From an uncultured Gammaproteobacteria bacterium (GTDB taxonomy: Bacteria > Pseudomonadota > Gammaproteobacteria > GCA-001735895): a stretch of DNA of 40,172 bases. Where the stretch lies: assembly GCA_913061315.1 (NCBI GenBank), contig CAJXUC010000030.1, positions 1 through 40,172 on the forward strand, given 5' to 3'. Below the pieces are notes generated by a model, which did no database searches, was not told the DNA's origin, and saw only the letters and a program-made list of their open reading frames with translations. A program made the translations under genes and the position numbers. Shown piece after piece: positions 26,017 to 35,319 of the stretch (positions are counted from its first letter, which is position 1; every line of letters starts with the position of its first letter).

Positions 26017-27126
26017 CTAGTAAATGATGACCGAACGAATGCTCTCACCACTGTGCATCAGGTCAAAAGCGCGATTAATATCCTCTAGAGGCATAGTGTG
26101 GGTCACCATAGAATCTAACTCTATTTCACCTGCCATGTAGCGATCCACATAACCCGGTAGTTGTGAACGCCCTTTCACACCACCAAACGCCGTACCTTGC
26201 CAAGTGCGGCCAACCACTAAATTGAATGGACGAGTGCTAATTTCTTTTCCAGCACCTGCAACACCAATGACTGTTGAGACACCCCAGCCCATGTGCGTGC
26301 ATTCAAGTGCATCACGCATGACATGTACGTTACCAATACACTCAAACGAGTAGTCGACGCCACCACTGGTTAGTTCTTGAATATACTCACTGATCGAACC
26401 ATCGATTTCTTTTGGATTAATAAAATCAGTGGCACCCAGTGCTTTTGCAATTTCCCACTTGGCTGGATTAATATCAATTGCCAATATTCGACTGGCTTTC
26501 GCCATCACTGCACCCTGAATGGCCGATAAGCCGATACCACCCAAACCGAATACCGCCACAGTCGAACCTGGCTCTACTTTGGCAGTATTTAATACCGCAC
26601 CAATACCGGTAGTAACACCACAACCTAACAAACAAACTTTGTCGAGCGGTGCGGCCTTGTTGATTTTGGCTAACGCAATTTCAGGCACAACGGTATATTC
26701 ACTAAAAGTAGAGCACCCCATGTAGTGATGAATCGCCTTACCATTTTTCGAGAAACGACGACTACCGTCCGGCATATAACCCGTCCAAACGGTTGAAGCG
26801 ATTGATTGGCACAGATTGGTTTTAGGCGATTGACAATACTCACAAACACCACACTCAGGAATATATAAAGGAATGACGTGATCACCCACCTTTAAATCCT
26901 TCACGCCAGGACCACACTCGACCACTTCACAACCCCCTTCATGGCCTAAGATTGCAGGAAAAGCACCTTCAGGATCATCACCCGACAAGGTAAACGCATC
27001 GGTGTGGCAAACACCCGAAGCGATTACTTTTAGCAAAACTTCGCCCTCACGTGGGCCTTCAACTTCGACCTCCTCAATTTCTAGCGGCTTCTTAACTTCC
27101 CAGGCAACTGCAGCTTTACATTTCAT
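26017..27126 (-). CDS. adhC: S-(hydroxymethyl)glutathione dehydrogenase / class III alcohol dehydrogenase
   Basis: Oxidises S-hydroxymethylglutathione, formed from formaldehyde and glutathione, using NAD. With the start at ATG 27126 (AAGGA 8 bases upstream) the protein is 369 residues, the exact family length, beginning [21 protein letters not shown] longer frame to 27219 adds 31 residues that are not ADH-like. Catalytic zinc ligands are in GVCHTD and GHEGG, and [14 protein letters not shown] carries the third. Structural zinc cysteines are in [15 protein letters not shown]. The NAD motif is [13 protein letters not shown]. The frmR repressor is absent from this neighbourhood. Confidence 0.97.
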   Translation of the reverse strand: MKCKAAVAWEVKKPLEIEEVEVEGPREGEVLLKVIASGVCHTDAFTLSGDDPEGAFPAILGHEGGCEVVECGPGVKDLKVGDHVIPLYIPECGVCEYCQSPKTNLCQSIASTVWTGYMPDGSRRFSKNGKAIHHYMGCSTFSEYTVVPEIALAKINKAAPLDKVCLLGCGVTTGIGAVLNTAKVEPGSTVAVFGLGGIGLSAIQGAVMAKASRILAIDINPAKWEIAKALGATDFINPKEIDGSISEYIQELTSGGVDYSFECIGNVHVMRDALECTHMGWGVSTVIGVAGAGKEISTRPFNLVVGRTWQGTAFGGVKGRSQLPGYVDRYMAGEIELDSMVTHTMPLEDINRAFDLMHSGESIRSVIIY

Positions 27127-27493
27127 TTCAATGGTCCTTGAATCCAGTTTGGTTAAATGTGAAAATTTATTTAGCAGATTAATTCGATTAATTCGGTCAG
27201 TCAACCCACTCCTTGTCAAAGAACTAATAGGAACCTAACATTACAAGGTGTTATTGAATTAAAATTATTACTACTAGTGACTAGTTCAAAAAAAACTGAT
27301 TGTTGGCCGTCCAATTTGCTCACATTCTAAACAGCTCTGACCTCTTTTTTAACATCATTGTATAAAGGCTCCAACAGTAGTCAGTCCAAACTGATTTTTT
27401 ATTAAAGCAAGACTAACAGAAAGCTGCTAAATTATAGTTTTTTGCTTTCGACAGAAAATTATAATTCTAACAACTATTAGTGCACGGATCGTC
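27127..27493. other. Divergent intergenic region between adhC and lptD
   Basis: 367 bases, AT-rich. It must hold the adhC promoter (-) and lptD promoter (+). A TATAAT at 27460-27465 is in position for lptD, but no convincing -35 or sigma-E motif is visible. A small tandem repeat of ATTAATTCG lies near 27178-27195. No gene or remnant was recognised. Confidence 0.4.
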
Positions 27494-29671
27494 TTGTCTT
27501 TATTTCGTTATTTGCCTTACTCCATTATATTGCTCGGCAGCATCTCTAGCAGTAGTGTGTGGGCAGAAGAAGACTGGGGCCTTTGCGGCGTTCCTAGCTT
27601 TTCAATCATTGAAGCAGCAAGCACTAATGCCAGCAAAGCCACTCAAGTTGAGGCAAACTTTATGTCTCAACAAAACGAAAGCATTGCCTATTTCAGTGGC
27701 CAGGTAGAACTCACTCGTCCCGCTCAGGTTTTGCTCGCCGATGAGCTCACTATGAATAACGTGACTGAACAAGTCAAAGCTTCTGGTAATGTGACGTTTG
27801 AAAGTGATACTTCTCAGTTGCGGACTGAATTTATGACGATGAATCAAAAAGACCAATCGGCTTATTTTACCACTTCTTCATTTACTTTATCCGAGCAGCA
27901 TGTTCGTGGTACTGCAAACGAAGTTATTCAGTTTAGTAGCTCGCTCAGTCGTTATAAAAAGATTCAATACACTACCTGTGATCCGGGTAACAGTAACTGG
28001 CATTTGACCGCAGACCAGCTCGACATTAACCAAGAGTCAGGACTCGGTACTGCCCAGCATGCTACTGTTTATATTCAGGATTTACCTGTACTTTATCTCC
28101 CATACCTTCAATTCCCAATTGATGACCGCCGTATGTCAGGCATTCTTGCTCCAACGATCGGCTCCTCAACTGACAGTGGTGACATAATTTCCATCGACGT
28201 CTATTGGAATATTGCGCCTAATCTGGATGCAACTATTACCCCAATTTGGTATGGTAAACGAGGCTTGCAAATCAACACTGAAAACCGCTACCTTTTTAAA
28301 CATCACACGGGTCAACTATACCTTTCAATACTTGACGATCAAAAGCAAAATGATAATCGTTCATTTCAAAAATGGTTACACCACGCTAATTTAGGTTCAA
28401 ATATAACCGCTGATATAGCTTTGCGTCACGTTTCTGACGATACATTTTTTGATGATTTTAAATCGTTAGATGATATTGACGACAATGTCACACACTTAGA
28501 ACAGCAGATATTACTTAGCCATAGCACCAAACTATGGACAAGCAACTTACTGCTTCAAACTTACCAGACACCCGGCACTACAAAACAACCTTATAGTCAG
28601 CTCCCAAAACTGACGGTTAATAGCCGATTTAAAAAATTCGATAATGGTGTTCAATTCAACACAATCAACGAATGGGTAAGATTTGACCACGAGAGCAATA
28701 TTGTGGGTGATCGTACCCATTTATTGCCCTATTTAAGTTGGAATCAATCGGATAGTTGGTACTTTTTTAAGCCTAAACTTGAATATGCCTTCTCCGATTA
28801 TCAGTTAGACAATAATAATTTGGGCGATAATTCAATTCAGCGCGAAATTCCAATCTTCAGCCTAGATACTGGATTGCTTTTTGATCGAGAAATGAATACT
28901 GAGAGTAACTGGACACAGACATTAGAACCACGGCTTTACTTTCTGCGCACACCCTATGAGAATCAAAGCCATATTCCGGTATTTAATTCAGCCCTGCTGT
29001 CGAATTCATACAATAATTTTTTCAAATCTAATCGATTTAGTGGATCTGATCGCATTGGTGATGCGAATCAGATTTCACTGGGTATTGGAACGCGTTTTTT
29101 AGACAATGACTCGGGGGCAGAGCTACTTTACTCACGCATCGGTCAAATTTTTTATGCCAATGACCGGCGCGTTCAAATCAGTGGAAATAAACCGCAGACG
29201 CTACCCAATTCGAATATTATTACCGAGACAACGGTCAATCCAAACAGAAACTTATCGATCAACACAAAACTAGTTTATGAACAGACAACGAAAGAAATAT
29301 CTGAAAAAACATTGTCAGTTCATTATTTAAAGGATGGTTTTGCCGCCAATCTCGAGTACTTTTTTGACGATACAGCTCTGGAACAGGCAGCCATATCGAT
29401 GGTCTATCCTATTAATCCCCGCTGGACGATGGTGGCAAAGTATTCAGAATCGATATTATTCAATAAACCTGACGAAAATTTATTGGGCGTAAACTATGAA
29501 TCTTGCTGCTGGGGGATTAAAATGCTCGCCAGCCAAACCAGTAACGATTCGTTCACCGAAACAGACAACGCTGTTTTTATTGAATTAACGTTAAAAGGGC
29601 TTGGTCAGTCGAGCCAAGTACTAGACAGCCAACTGGCAAATGCCATCGTTGGCTACAATCCTAACTTTTAG
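27494..29671 (+). CDS. lptD: LPS assembly outer-membrane protein LptD
   Basis: Outer-membrane beta-barrel that, with LptE, inserts lipopolysaccharide into the outer leaflet. The protein has 725 residues. Residues 1-24 are a signal peptide (VWA before EEDWGLC). An OstA/LptA-like beta-jellyroll spans about 50-150, followed by the LptD barrel (LPYLQFPIDDRRMSGILAP). All four cysteines of the E. coli disulfide scheme are present: Cys31, Cys162 (TTCDPG) and the adjacent pair Cys671-Cys672 (YESCCWG). The start is TTG with a poor ribosome binding site; the signal peptide supports it. It is the first gene of the lptD-surA-pdxA-rsmA-folA operon. Confidence 0.95.
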   Translation: MSLFRYLPYSIILLGSISSSSVWAEEDWGLCGVPSFSIIEAASTNASKATQVEANFMSQQNESIAYFSGQVELTRPAQVLLADELTMNNVTEQVKASGNVTFESDTSQLRTEFMTMNQKDQSAYFTTSSFTLSEQHVRGTANEVIQFSSSLSRYKKIQYTTCDPGNSNWHLTADQLDINQESGLGTAQHATVYIQDLPVLYLPYLQFPIDDRRMSGILAPTIGSSTDSGDIISIDVYWNIAPNLDATITPIWYGKRGLQINTENRYLFKHHTGQLYLSILDDQKQNDNRSFQKWLHHANLGSNITADIALRHVSDDTFFDDFKSLDDIDDNVTHLEQQILLSHSTKLWTSNLLLQTYQTPGTTKQPYSQLPKLTVNSRFKKFDNGVQFNTINEWVRFDHESNIVGDRTHLLPYLSWNQSDSWYFFKPKLEYAFSDYQLDNNNLGDNSIQREIPIFSLDTGLLFDREMNTESNWTQTLEPRLYFLRTPYENQSHIPVFNSALLSNSYNNFFKSNRFSGSDRIGDANQISLGIGTRFLDNDSGAELLYSRIGQIFYANDRRVQISGNKPQTLPNSNIITETTVNPNRNLSINTKLVYEQTTKEISEKTLSVHYLKDGFAANLEYFFDDTALEQAAISMVYPINPRWTMVAKYSESILFNKPDENLLGVNYESCCWGIKMLASQTSNDSFTETDNAVFIELTLKGLGQSSQVLDSQLANAIVGYNPNF

Positions 29672-29709
29672 GGAGTCGCTCACACCGACTTCAACCATGG
29701 CATGAACCA

Positions 29710-31023
29710 ATGATTCGATTTGTATTTCTATTTTTTTGTTTCTTTTTTTCTGGTAGCTTTTTAACAGCTCAAGTTTTAGCTGCGCCAATCGCGATTGATG
29801 CCATTGTAGCGATTGTTGACGAAGACATTATTACGCGAAGTGAAGTGGCCAGTCGACTAGAAATAATTCGAGCTGAATTCGCAACCAATAACCAGCGCTT
29901 ACCCAAAGCAGAGGTGCTTAATCGTCAATTAATGGAGTTGATGATCAACGAGTCAATTTTGGTGCAACGGGCGAAGAAACGAGGCATCAAAATCAGCGAT
30001 GGTCAACTCAATCAGGCAATGATGAATCTTGCTAAAAATAATCAAAAAAGCTTAACTGAGTTCAGGACGTTTTTGATTGCTCAAGGTATTAACTACATCA
30101 AATATCGAGAAAAAATTCGACAAGAAATGCTGTTAGGCGCATTGCGTCGTCAATACACAGCCAGGACTGCCAGCATCAGCGAAGCCGAACTGAATGGCTT
30201 TATTGGACAATCGGGTGATGGCTTGGAAAAAGCTGAATATAACATTTCTCATATTTTGATTGCCTTACCTGATGCTGCCTCACCCGAGGAGATAAACTTC
30301 GCTTTAGAGTCCGCTAATGATATTTTAATGAGGCTTCGGCAGGGTATTGAGTTTAGCTCTCTAGCCAATGAGTTTTCATCTGGATCTACCGCATTACAGG
30401 GCGGCAGCCTTGGTTGGCGGGGCAGAGCTGAAATACCGGGCCTTTTTACAGACGCGGTACTCAAAATGCAGCCCGGTGATTTTGCGGGTCCATTGCGCAA
30501 CCCAAGTGGGTTTCATATCATCACTTTGAATGAACGTCGCGCTATTGACCAAATACTCACAGAACAAACTCAGTCACGACATATCTTGATTCGAGCCAAT
30601 GACCTTATTAGCGAAGAAAAAGCGAGAAACCGCTTAGTTGAATTACGTCAACGAATATTAAATGGCGAAGACTTTGCCGTGTTGGCAAAGTCAAATTCAG
30701 TCGATTATATTTCGGCTTCAGCAGGGGGTGATATTGGCTGGATGGCGCAAGGGGGAACGGTAGAGGCATATCAAGCGGTTACCGACACACTGTTGCCGGG
30801 AGAGATTAGCAAGCCATTTAAATCATTGTTTGGATGGCATATTGTTGAAGTCACCGGACACCGCACCTTAAATGAAACAGCCGAGGTCAAACTCAATAAA
30901 GTGCGAGAACAGCTACTGAGGCAAAAGCAAGGAGAAGCATTTCAAATATGGCAGCAAAGATTAAGAGCTGAGGCTTATGTAATTATCTCTGATCCTGACA
31001 CAGGAGAAGACACTGATGTCTAG
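29710..31023 (+). CDS. surA: Periplasmic chaperone/peptidyl-prolyl isomerase SurA
   Basis: Outer-membrane protein chaperone, 437 residues. The signal peptide covers about 1-25 (a very Phe-rich core, cleavage after VLA-A). The N-terminal SurA chaperone domain begins at IDAIVAIVDEDIITRSEV. Two parvulin-type PPIase domains follow at about 177-275 (YNISHILIA ... GFHIITL) and 288-387 (SRHILIRAN ... FGWHIVEV). It is paired with lptD, its client, 38 bases upstream. The last 8 nt overlap pdxA. Confidence 0.96.
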   Translation: MIRFVFLFFCFFFSGSFLTAQVLAAPIAIDAIVAIVDEDIITRSEVASRLEIIRAEFATNNQRLPKAEVLNRQLMELMINESILVQRAKKRGIKISDGQLNQAMMNLAKNNQKSLTEFRTFLIAQGINYIKYREKIRQEMLLGALRRQYTARTASISEAELNGFIGQSGDGLEKAEYNISHILIALPDAASPEEINFALESANDILMRLRQGIEFSSLANEFSSGSTALQGGSLGWRGRAEIPGLFTDAVLKMQPGDFAGPLRNPSGFHIITLNERRAIDQILTEQTQSRHILIRANDLISEEKARNRLVELRQRILNGEDFAVLAKSNSVDYISASAGGDIGWMAQGGTVEAYQAVTDTLLPGEISKPFKSLFGWHIVEVTGHRTLNETAEVKLNKVREQLLRQKQGEAFQIWQQRLRAEAYVIISDPDTGEDTDV

Positions 31024-32032
31024 TTCACCCTCGTCAATTCAAATAAGACCGTGCTTAGCCATCACTAGCGGTGAGCCTGCAGGTATCGGTCCAGATATCA
31101 TTGCTCAGATAAAGCGCGATAATTTTGATGCTAGACTCGTCATTATTGGCGATCAAGAGTTAATAAAGCAACGTGCCAATCAGTTAGGTTCGACCCAACA
31201 ATATATTGATTATGACTCAACCCAAAAAGACATGGCGCCAAACTTGTTAGAAATCATGCACGTGCCTTTAGCTGCACCCTGTGAGGCTGGTGAACTCAAT
31301 AAAGACAATGCAAACTATGTACTTAAGACCCTCGAACTGGCCTGCAAAGGCTGCTTGTCAGGTGAGTTTGATGCCATGGTCACTGCCCCCGTTCAGAAAG
31401 ACATCATCAACCAAGCCGGTATCCCGTTTAGCGGGCACACCGAGTATCTTGCTGAAATATGTGGTGTTAAAAAGCCCGTGATGCTACTCACAACCAACCG
31501 TTTAAGAGTGGCTCTGGCTACCATTCACATGCCTTTACGTGAAGTCCCTGACACCATTACGACGGCGTTAATTATTGAAATTAGCGAAATCGTTGATCAC
31601 GACCTGCGTTCAAGGTTTGGTCTCGAAAACCCCCTTATTAAAGTGTGTGGACTCAACCCCCATGCGGGTGAAAACGGTTATTTGGGTCATGAGGAAATCG
31701 AATCAATTATCCCCGCCATTAAAATCTTGCAATCAAGAGGTATGAATATCAGTGGCCCGTATCCTGCTGACACTGTATTCACTCCAGCGGCTCTAGCGGA
31801 TGCTGATGCCGTTTTGGCGATGTATCACGACCAAGGTTTACCCGTGCTAAAACATGCAGGATTTCATAACGCGATTAACACCACGCTTGGATTACCAATC
31901 ATTCGCAGTTCTGTCGATCATGGCACAGCTCTAGATCTTGCCGGCACCGATCAAGCTAACGCCGGTAGTTTAATGGCAGCGATTGATTCTGCGATCTTTC
32001 AAATTAACTGTAAGAATAACAACCCAAAATAA
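31016..32032 (+). CDS. pdxA: 4-hydroxythreonine-4-phosphate dehydrogenase
   Basis: NAD-dependent enzyme of pyridoxal phosphate synthesis, 338 residues. The N-terminus ITSGEPAGIGPDIIA is diagnostic. Metal-binding histidines are in FSGHTEYLAE, in the LNPHAGENGYLGHEE segment, and in AMYHDQGLPVLKH. The C-terminal block HGTALDLAGT is conserved. Its ATG is within the end of surA (8-nt overlap), and rsmA begins 2 bases after its stop. Confidence 0.97.
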   Translation: MSSSPSSIQIRPCLAITSGEPAGIGPDIIAQIKRDNFDARLVIIGDQELIKQRANQLGSTQQYIDYDSTQKDMAPNLLEIMHVPLAAPCEAGELNKDNANYVLKTLELACKGCLSGEFDAMVTAPVQKDIINQAGIPFSGHTEYLAEICGVKKPVMLLTTNRLRVALATIHMPLREVPDTITTALIIEISEIVDHDLRSRFGLENPLIKVCGLNPHAGENGYLGHEEIESIIPAIKILQSRGMNISGPYPADTVFTPAALADADAVLAMYHDQGLPVLKHAGFHNAINTTLGLPIIRSSVDHGTALDLAGTDQANAGSLMAAIDSAIFQINCKNNNPK

Positions 32033-32034
32033 TT

Positions 32035-32829
32035 ATGCACCAAGCTCGTAAACGATTCGGCCAGCACTTTTTGCATGATCGAAATATTATCGCCCGAATC
32101 GTCAGTGCTATCGCACCTGCTGAAGGAGACCATTTATTAGAAATTGGACCAGGTCAAGGTGCCCTGACTTTGCCTTTATTAGCAGAATGTAAGCAGTTAA
32201 CCGCGGTGGAACTTGATAGAGACTTAATCCCTATCCTTCAACGCAACGCAGCTCAATACGGTGATCTCAATATTATCAATTGCGATATTCTAGAGTTTGA
32301 TTTAAATGCGTTAGCAAAAGCTGATAATCGGCAGTATCGAGTTGCAGGCAACTTACCTTACAATATTTCGACACCCCTCATGTTTCATTTAATGGCGTCG
32401 ATATCGCACATTCGTGATATGCATTTCATGGTCCAAAAAGAGGTCGCATTGCGTATTGTTGCGAATGTTGGTGATAAAAACTATGGCCGACTCTCGATCA
32501 TGATGCAATACTATTGCCAGTGTGAATATCTATTTGATGTGCCACCACAGTCCTTTACGCCACCACCGAAAGTTGATTCGGCTATTATTAGATTAATACC
32601 GCATCCTCAGCCAATGATTGAAGTAAAGGACTTTGAACTGTTTTCATTAATAGTTAAAACAGCTTTCGGACAACGCCGAAAAACCATTTCTAATTCGCTC
32701 AAAAAAATGATCGATCCTAGCTGTTTTGAAGCAGCTCAAATAGATCGAAGCCTGCGAGCAGAATGCCTAACTGGCGAAGATTTCGCTCGACTAACCAACA
32801 CTAAACTTAGCCAGGACTCAGATGACTAA
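32035..32829 (+). CDS. rsmA: 16S rRNA (A1518/A1519) dimethyltransferase
   Basis: SAM-dependent enzyme that dimethylates two adjacent adenines in helix 45 of 16S rRNA (KsgA). The protein has 264 residues. It starts RKRFGQHFLHDRNII, with the SAM motif LLEIGPGQGALT (35-46) and catalytic NLPYNIST at about 106. The C-terminal domain includes AFGQRRKTISNSL. The gene overlaps folA by 8 nt. Confidence 0.97.
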   Translation: MHQARKRFGQHFLHDRNIIARIVSAIAPAEGDHLLEIGPGQGALTLPLLAECKQLTAVELDRDLIPILQRNAAQYGDLNIINCDILEFDLNALAKADNRQYRVAGNLPYNISTPLMFHLMASISHIRDMHFMVQKEVALRIVANVGDKNYGRLSIMMQYYCQCEYLFDVPPQSFTPPPKVDSAIIRLIPHPQPMIEVKDFELFSLIVKTAFGQRRKTISNSLKKMIDPSCFEAAQIDRSLRAECLTGEDFARLTNTKLSQDSDD

Positions 32830-33322
32830 ACCCCTACTTTCACTTATTTGGGCCATGGACGAAAACCGTCTCATTGGCAATAACAACGCACTGCCCTGGC
32901 ACCTACCCGCTGACTTGGCTTTTTTCAAAAGGACCACAATGAGCAAGCCCATTATTATGGGGCGAAAGACGTTCGATTCGATTGGCAGGCCCTTACCCGG
33001 TCGTCAAAATATTATCATAACTCGCAATAGTGCTTTTACTGCCGAAGGATGTGACATTGCCCGTAATATTGAAGAAGCAATGTCACTAGTTTCTGAAGAT
33101 GCACCAGAAGCAATGCTCATCGGCGGTGCCAGTCTTTACCTGCAAACGTTAGAACAGGCAGACTTTCTGTATTTAACTCAAATTCACCATGCCTTTTCTG
33201 GCGATACTTGGTTTCCAGAAATGGACATGACCCAGTGGTCAGAAGACTTTCGAGAAGATTTTGAGGCCGATGAAAAAAATATTCACGCTCATTCATTTAT
33301 GAAGTTTTCACGGAAAAAATAA
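32822..33322 (+). CDS. folA: Dihydrofolate reductase
   Basis: Reduces dihydrofolate to tetrahydrofolate with NADPH. A chromosomal type I DHFR of 166 residues: LIWAMDENRLIGNNNALPWH at the N-terminus, DLAFFKRTT, the NADPH motif PIIMGRKTFDSIGRPLPGRQ, and the IGGASLYLQTL segment. It overlaps rsmA by 8 nt, so it belongs to the lptD operon. In E. coli apaG and apaH follow rsmA and folA lies next to them on its own; here apaG-apaH are on the opposite strand facing folA. Confidence 0.96.
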   Translation: MTKPLLSLIWAMDENRLIGNNNALPWHLPADLAFFKRTTMSKPIIMGRKTFDSIGRPLPGRQNIIITRNSAFTAEGCDIARNIEEAMSLVSEDAPEAMLIGGASLYLQTLEQADFLYLTQIHHAFSGDTWFPEMDMTQWSEDFREDFEADEKNIHAHSFMKFSRKK

Positions 33323-33351
33323 AACTGATTGGGATAGGACTTCCTCACTCA

Positions 33352-33674
33352 GTGAAAGCCATTGGCATCAAAGATGAACCGCAGGACACAAGTGGAGATC
33401 GAAAGTCTAAGCAACAAAGATATCATTATTGGCAGGTAGGTCATATAAGCATCAATGACCTTGCTGTCAGTAAACAGCATCCCAGATTAAAAATTTTTAA
33501 TGACAAAATTTTAATCTCTACTTGGGCTCAACTAATGGCACCTACTGGGTTAAACGTCAACGTTTGGTAACAATTCAAGCGGGTTATGTACCGATCAAAT
33601 AGTTAATATTACTTGGCAACGAGCAATATACGGTTCGAGCTTTACATGAAATGGCTGGCCATTTTAAACATTGA
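33352..33674 (+). pseudogene. FHA-domain protein, decayed
   Basis: The remains of a forkhead-associated (phosphothreonine-binding) domain are split over two frames. The first frame (from GTG 33352) gives VGHISINDLAVSKQHPRLKI, carrying the SxxH motif of FHA domains. After a frameshift near 33518, the second frame gives YLGSTNGTYWVKRQRLVTIQ, the FHA STNGT motif, then a TAG at 33600-33602 and then LILLGNEQYTVRALHEMAG, the usual LG...Y.V end of the domain. The order and spacing match an intact FHA domain, but at least one frameshift and one stop break it. The original start and any further domains are not visible. It lies right after folA on the same strand. Confidence 0.75.
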
Positions 33675-33727
33675 TTTTTGGCTTAGCTTGACATCAGATT
33701 AAAGAAAAATGCATTAGTAGCGCTTTT

Positions 33728-33960
33728 TTATTGGACATACATAAATTCCGCCGCCTTATTCACTTCTTCCTTTACTCATTTGATCATTTCCTCCCTTTCC
33801 CCTGGTGCCAGATAATAAGCCATGTCGACTTCATGGCATATATACCGCGAAGGTAAGCGTGTCAGTGCATAGCAAGTTACGTTCAAAAAAATCTTCATTA
33901 CTGTCGCTATAACGATGACTCAGTTCGGTTGAAATATAGTCAAAAACCAAATTTTCCTAA
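33728..33960 (-). pseudogene. ComFB-family protein, decayed
   Basis: The relic of a short ComFB-like gene is split over two frames on the minus strand. The upper part (33957 downward) reads ENLVFDYISTELSHRYSDSN and EDFFERNL, preceded by a TAG (33957-33959) at the place of a conserved tyrosine. After a frameshift near 33870, the other frame reads YALTRLPSRYICHEVDMAYY, LAPGEREEMIK, then an in-frame TGA (33776-33778), VKEEVNKAAEFMYVQ and TAA (33728-33730). The ALxRLPxRY motif and HEVDMAxYL are hallmarks of the gammaproteobacterial ComFB-type family (from memory). At least three lesions rule out a single sequencing error. It faces the FHA relic end to end. Confidence 0.7.
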
Positions 33961-34044
33961 AAATTATATACACTTGGATAATTCTCATCACATCCTACCG
34001 CTCTAGTCACTAAAGTATCGACTAATCAATACTGGCCTTTAGCT

Positions 34045-34860
34045 TTATTGGCAATCAATACTATGCCAGCAAGGCTCCACAGCATCTATTTGCAATGCAG
34101 TCAGGCATCGACCCCAAACACAGCCACTATCTAACGCAAAATGACGACCATACTGGCCGGTCAGCAATGTCGCCCAATGACCAAAAACCACTTTAACTTC
34201 AGGACCTATTTGACTATTAACTTCATACCACGGCGTTAAACTCGAGTCCTGATGTTGCTCAGGTGAACCTTTAGCTGTGAAGTTAAGTCGATTGTCAGGG
34301 GTTAAAAACCGCATTCGAGTAAATACATTAGTGATGCAACGCAGACGTTCAAATCCAGTTAAATCATCGGACCAAAAGTTAGGAGAGTCGCCATACATTT
34401 TTTTAAAAAAAAGTTGGCTTTCTTTGCCCTGCAATACTTGCTCTATTTCAAGAGACAGGGCAAGGGCCTGCGGCACGTCCCAGTTGGGGTGAACGCCCGC
34501 ATGCATCATCATTACTTTTTGTGCGTCATCATAGTGAACCAGCGGCAGGGTCTGTAACCAGTTCATCAGTTCATCACAGTGCGGGCTGGTGAGTACCTGC
34601 GACAAAGTATCACTCTTATCAAGGGTTCGCTTGCTGTGATAGAGCGCGAGTAGGTGTAAGTCATGGTTGCCTAGCACAGACACTGCTCGGTCACCCAACG
34701 ACTTAATAAACGTTAAGGTCTGCAATGATTCTGGACCACGATTGACCAAGTCACCGCAGAACCACAACCAGTCATTAGCGGGATCAAATTGTATTTTTTC
34801 CAGTAGGCGCAGCAGTTTAGAATAACATCCCTGTACGTCACCAATTGCATAGACAGCCAT
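34045..34860 (-). CDS. apaH: Diadenosine tetraphosphatase (symmetrical)
   Basis: Hydrolyses Ap4A to two ADP and can decap Np4-RNA in bacteria. The protein is 271 residues from ATG 34860 (a TTG one codon earlier is also in frame). PPP-family phosphoesterase motifs are AIGDVQGCYSKL, FCGDLVNRGPES and VLGNHDLHLLAL; the later FGHWATLLTGQY and the LDSGCVWG block complete the metal site. It is the last gene of lgt-thyA-apaG-apaH and lies 18 bases after apaG. Confidence 0.96.
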   Translation of the reverse strand: MAVYAIGDVQGCYSKLLRLLEKIQFDPANDWLWFCGDLVNRGPESLQTLTFIKSLGDRAVSVLGNHDLHLLALYHSKRTLDKSDTLSQVLTSPHCDELMNWLQTLPLVHYDDAQKVMMMHAGVHPNWDVPQALALSLEIEQVLQGKESQLFFKKMYGDSPNFWSDDLTGFERLRCITNVFTRMRFLTPDNRLNFTAKGSPEQHQDSSLTPWYEVNSQIGPEVKVVFGHWATLLTGQYGRHFALDSGCVWGRCLTALQIDAVEPCWHSIDCQ

Positions 34861-34878
34861 CAAATAGTACTGATCAAA

Positions 34879-35262
34879 TTAGTGCAGCACTCTTGGCGTT
34901 GACAGCACAAATTCTTCAACTGTAGCATCAAACTGAAAGCCATCATCCGCTTCCATTTGGTAGCTGCCTTTCATTGTGCCGACAGAGGTTTCCAACATGG
35001 TGCCCGAGGTATAGACAAACTGTTCACCCGGCTTCAAAACCGGTTGTTCACCAATCACGCCATCACCTCTGACTTCTTGAACTTTGTGATTAGAGTCGGT
35101 GATGACCCAGTGCCGAGTTAATAGTTTAGCGGGTTGCTGCCCTTGATTAACAATGGTGATGGTATAAGCAAAAATATAATAGTTTTTCTCAGGATTCGAT
35201 TGATCTTCGATATACCGAGTTTGGACGTTGACCTGAATATTATTGAGGTTTGAATCTGTCAT
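34879..35262 (-). CDS. apaG: ApaG (Co2+/Mg2+ efflux-associated protein)
   Basis: Small cytoplasmic protein of 127 residues with a fibronectin III-like fold; linked to cobalt resistance and magnesium efflux in Salmonella, exact role unknown. Family segments: IQVNVQTRYIEDQSNPEKNY, FAYTITIVNQG, LLTRHWVITD, the GEQPVLKPGEQFVYTSG block and MKGSYQMEADDG. The ribosome binding site AGGGA is well placed. It sits between thyA and apaH; the usual rsmA neighbour is on the opposite strand. Confidence 0.95.
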   Translation of the reverse strand: MTDSNLNNIQVNVQTRYIEDQSNPEKNYYIFAYTITIVNQGQQPAKLLTRHWVITDSNHKVQEVRGDGVIGEQPVLKPGEQFVYTSGTMLETSVGTMKGSYQMEADDGFQFDATVEEFVLSTPRVLH

Positions 35263-35319
35263 AAGAATCCCTGTATTTTATAAAATAGTAATAAATATCT
35301 AGCCACAACGGTTGCGATT

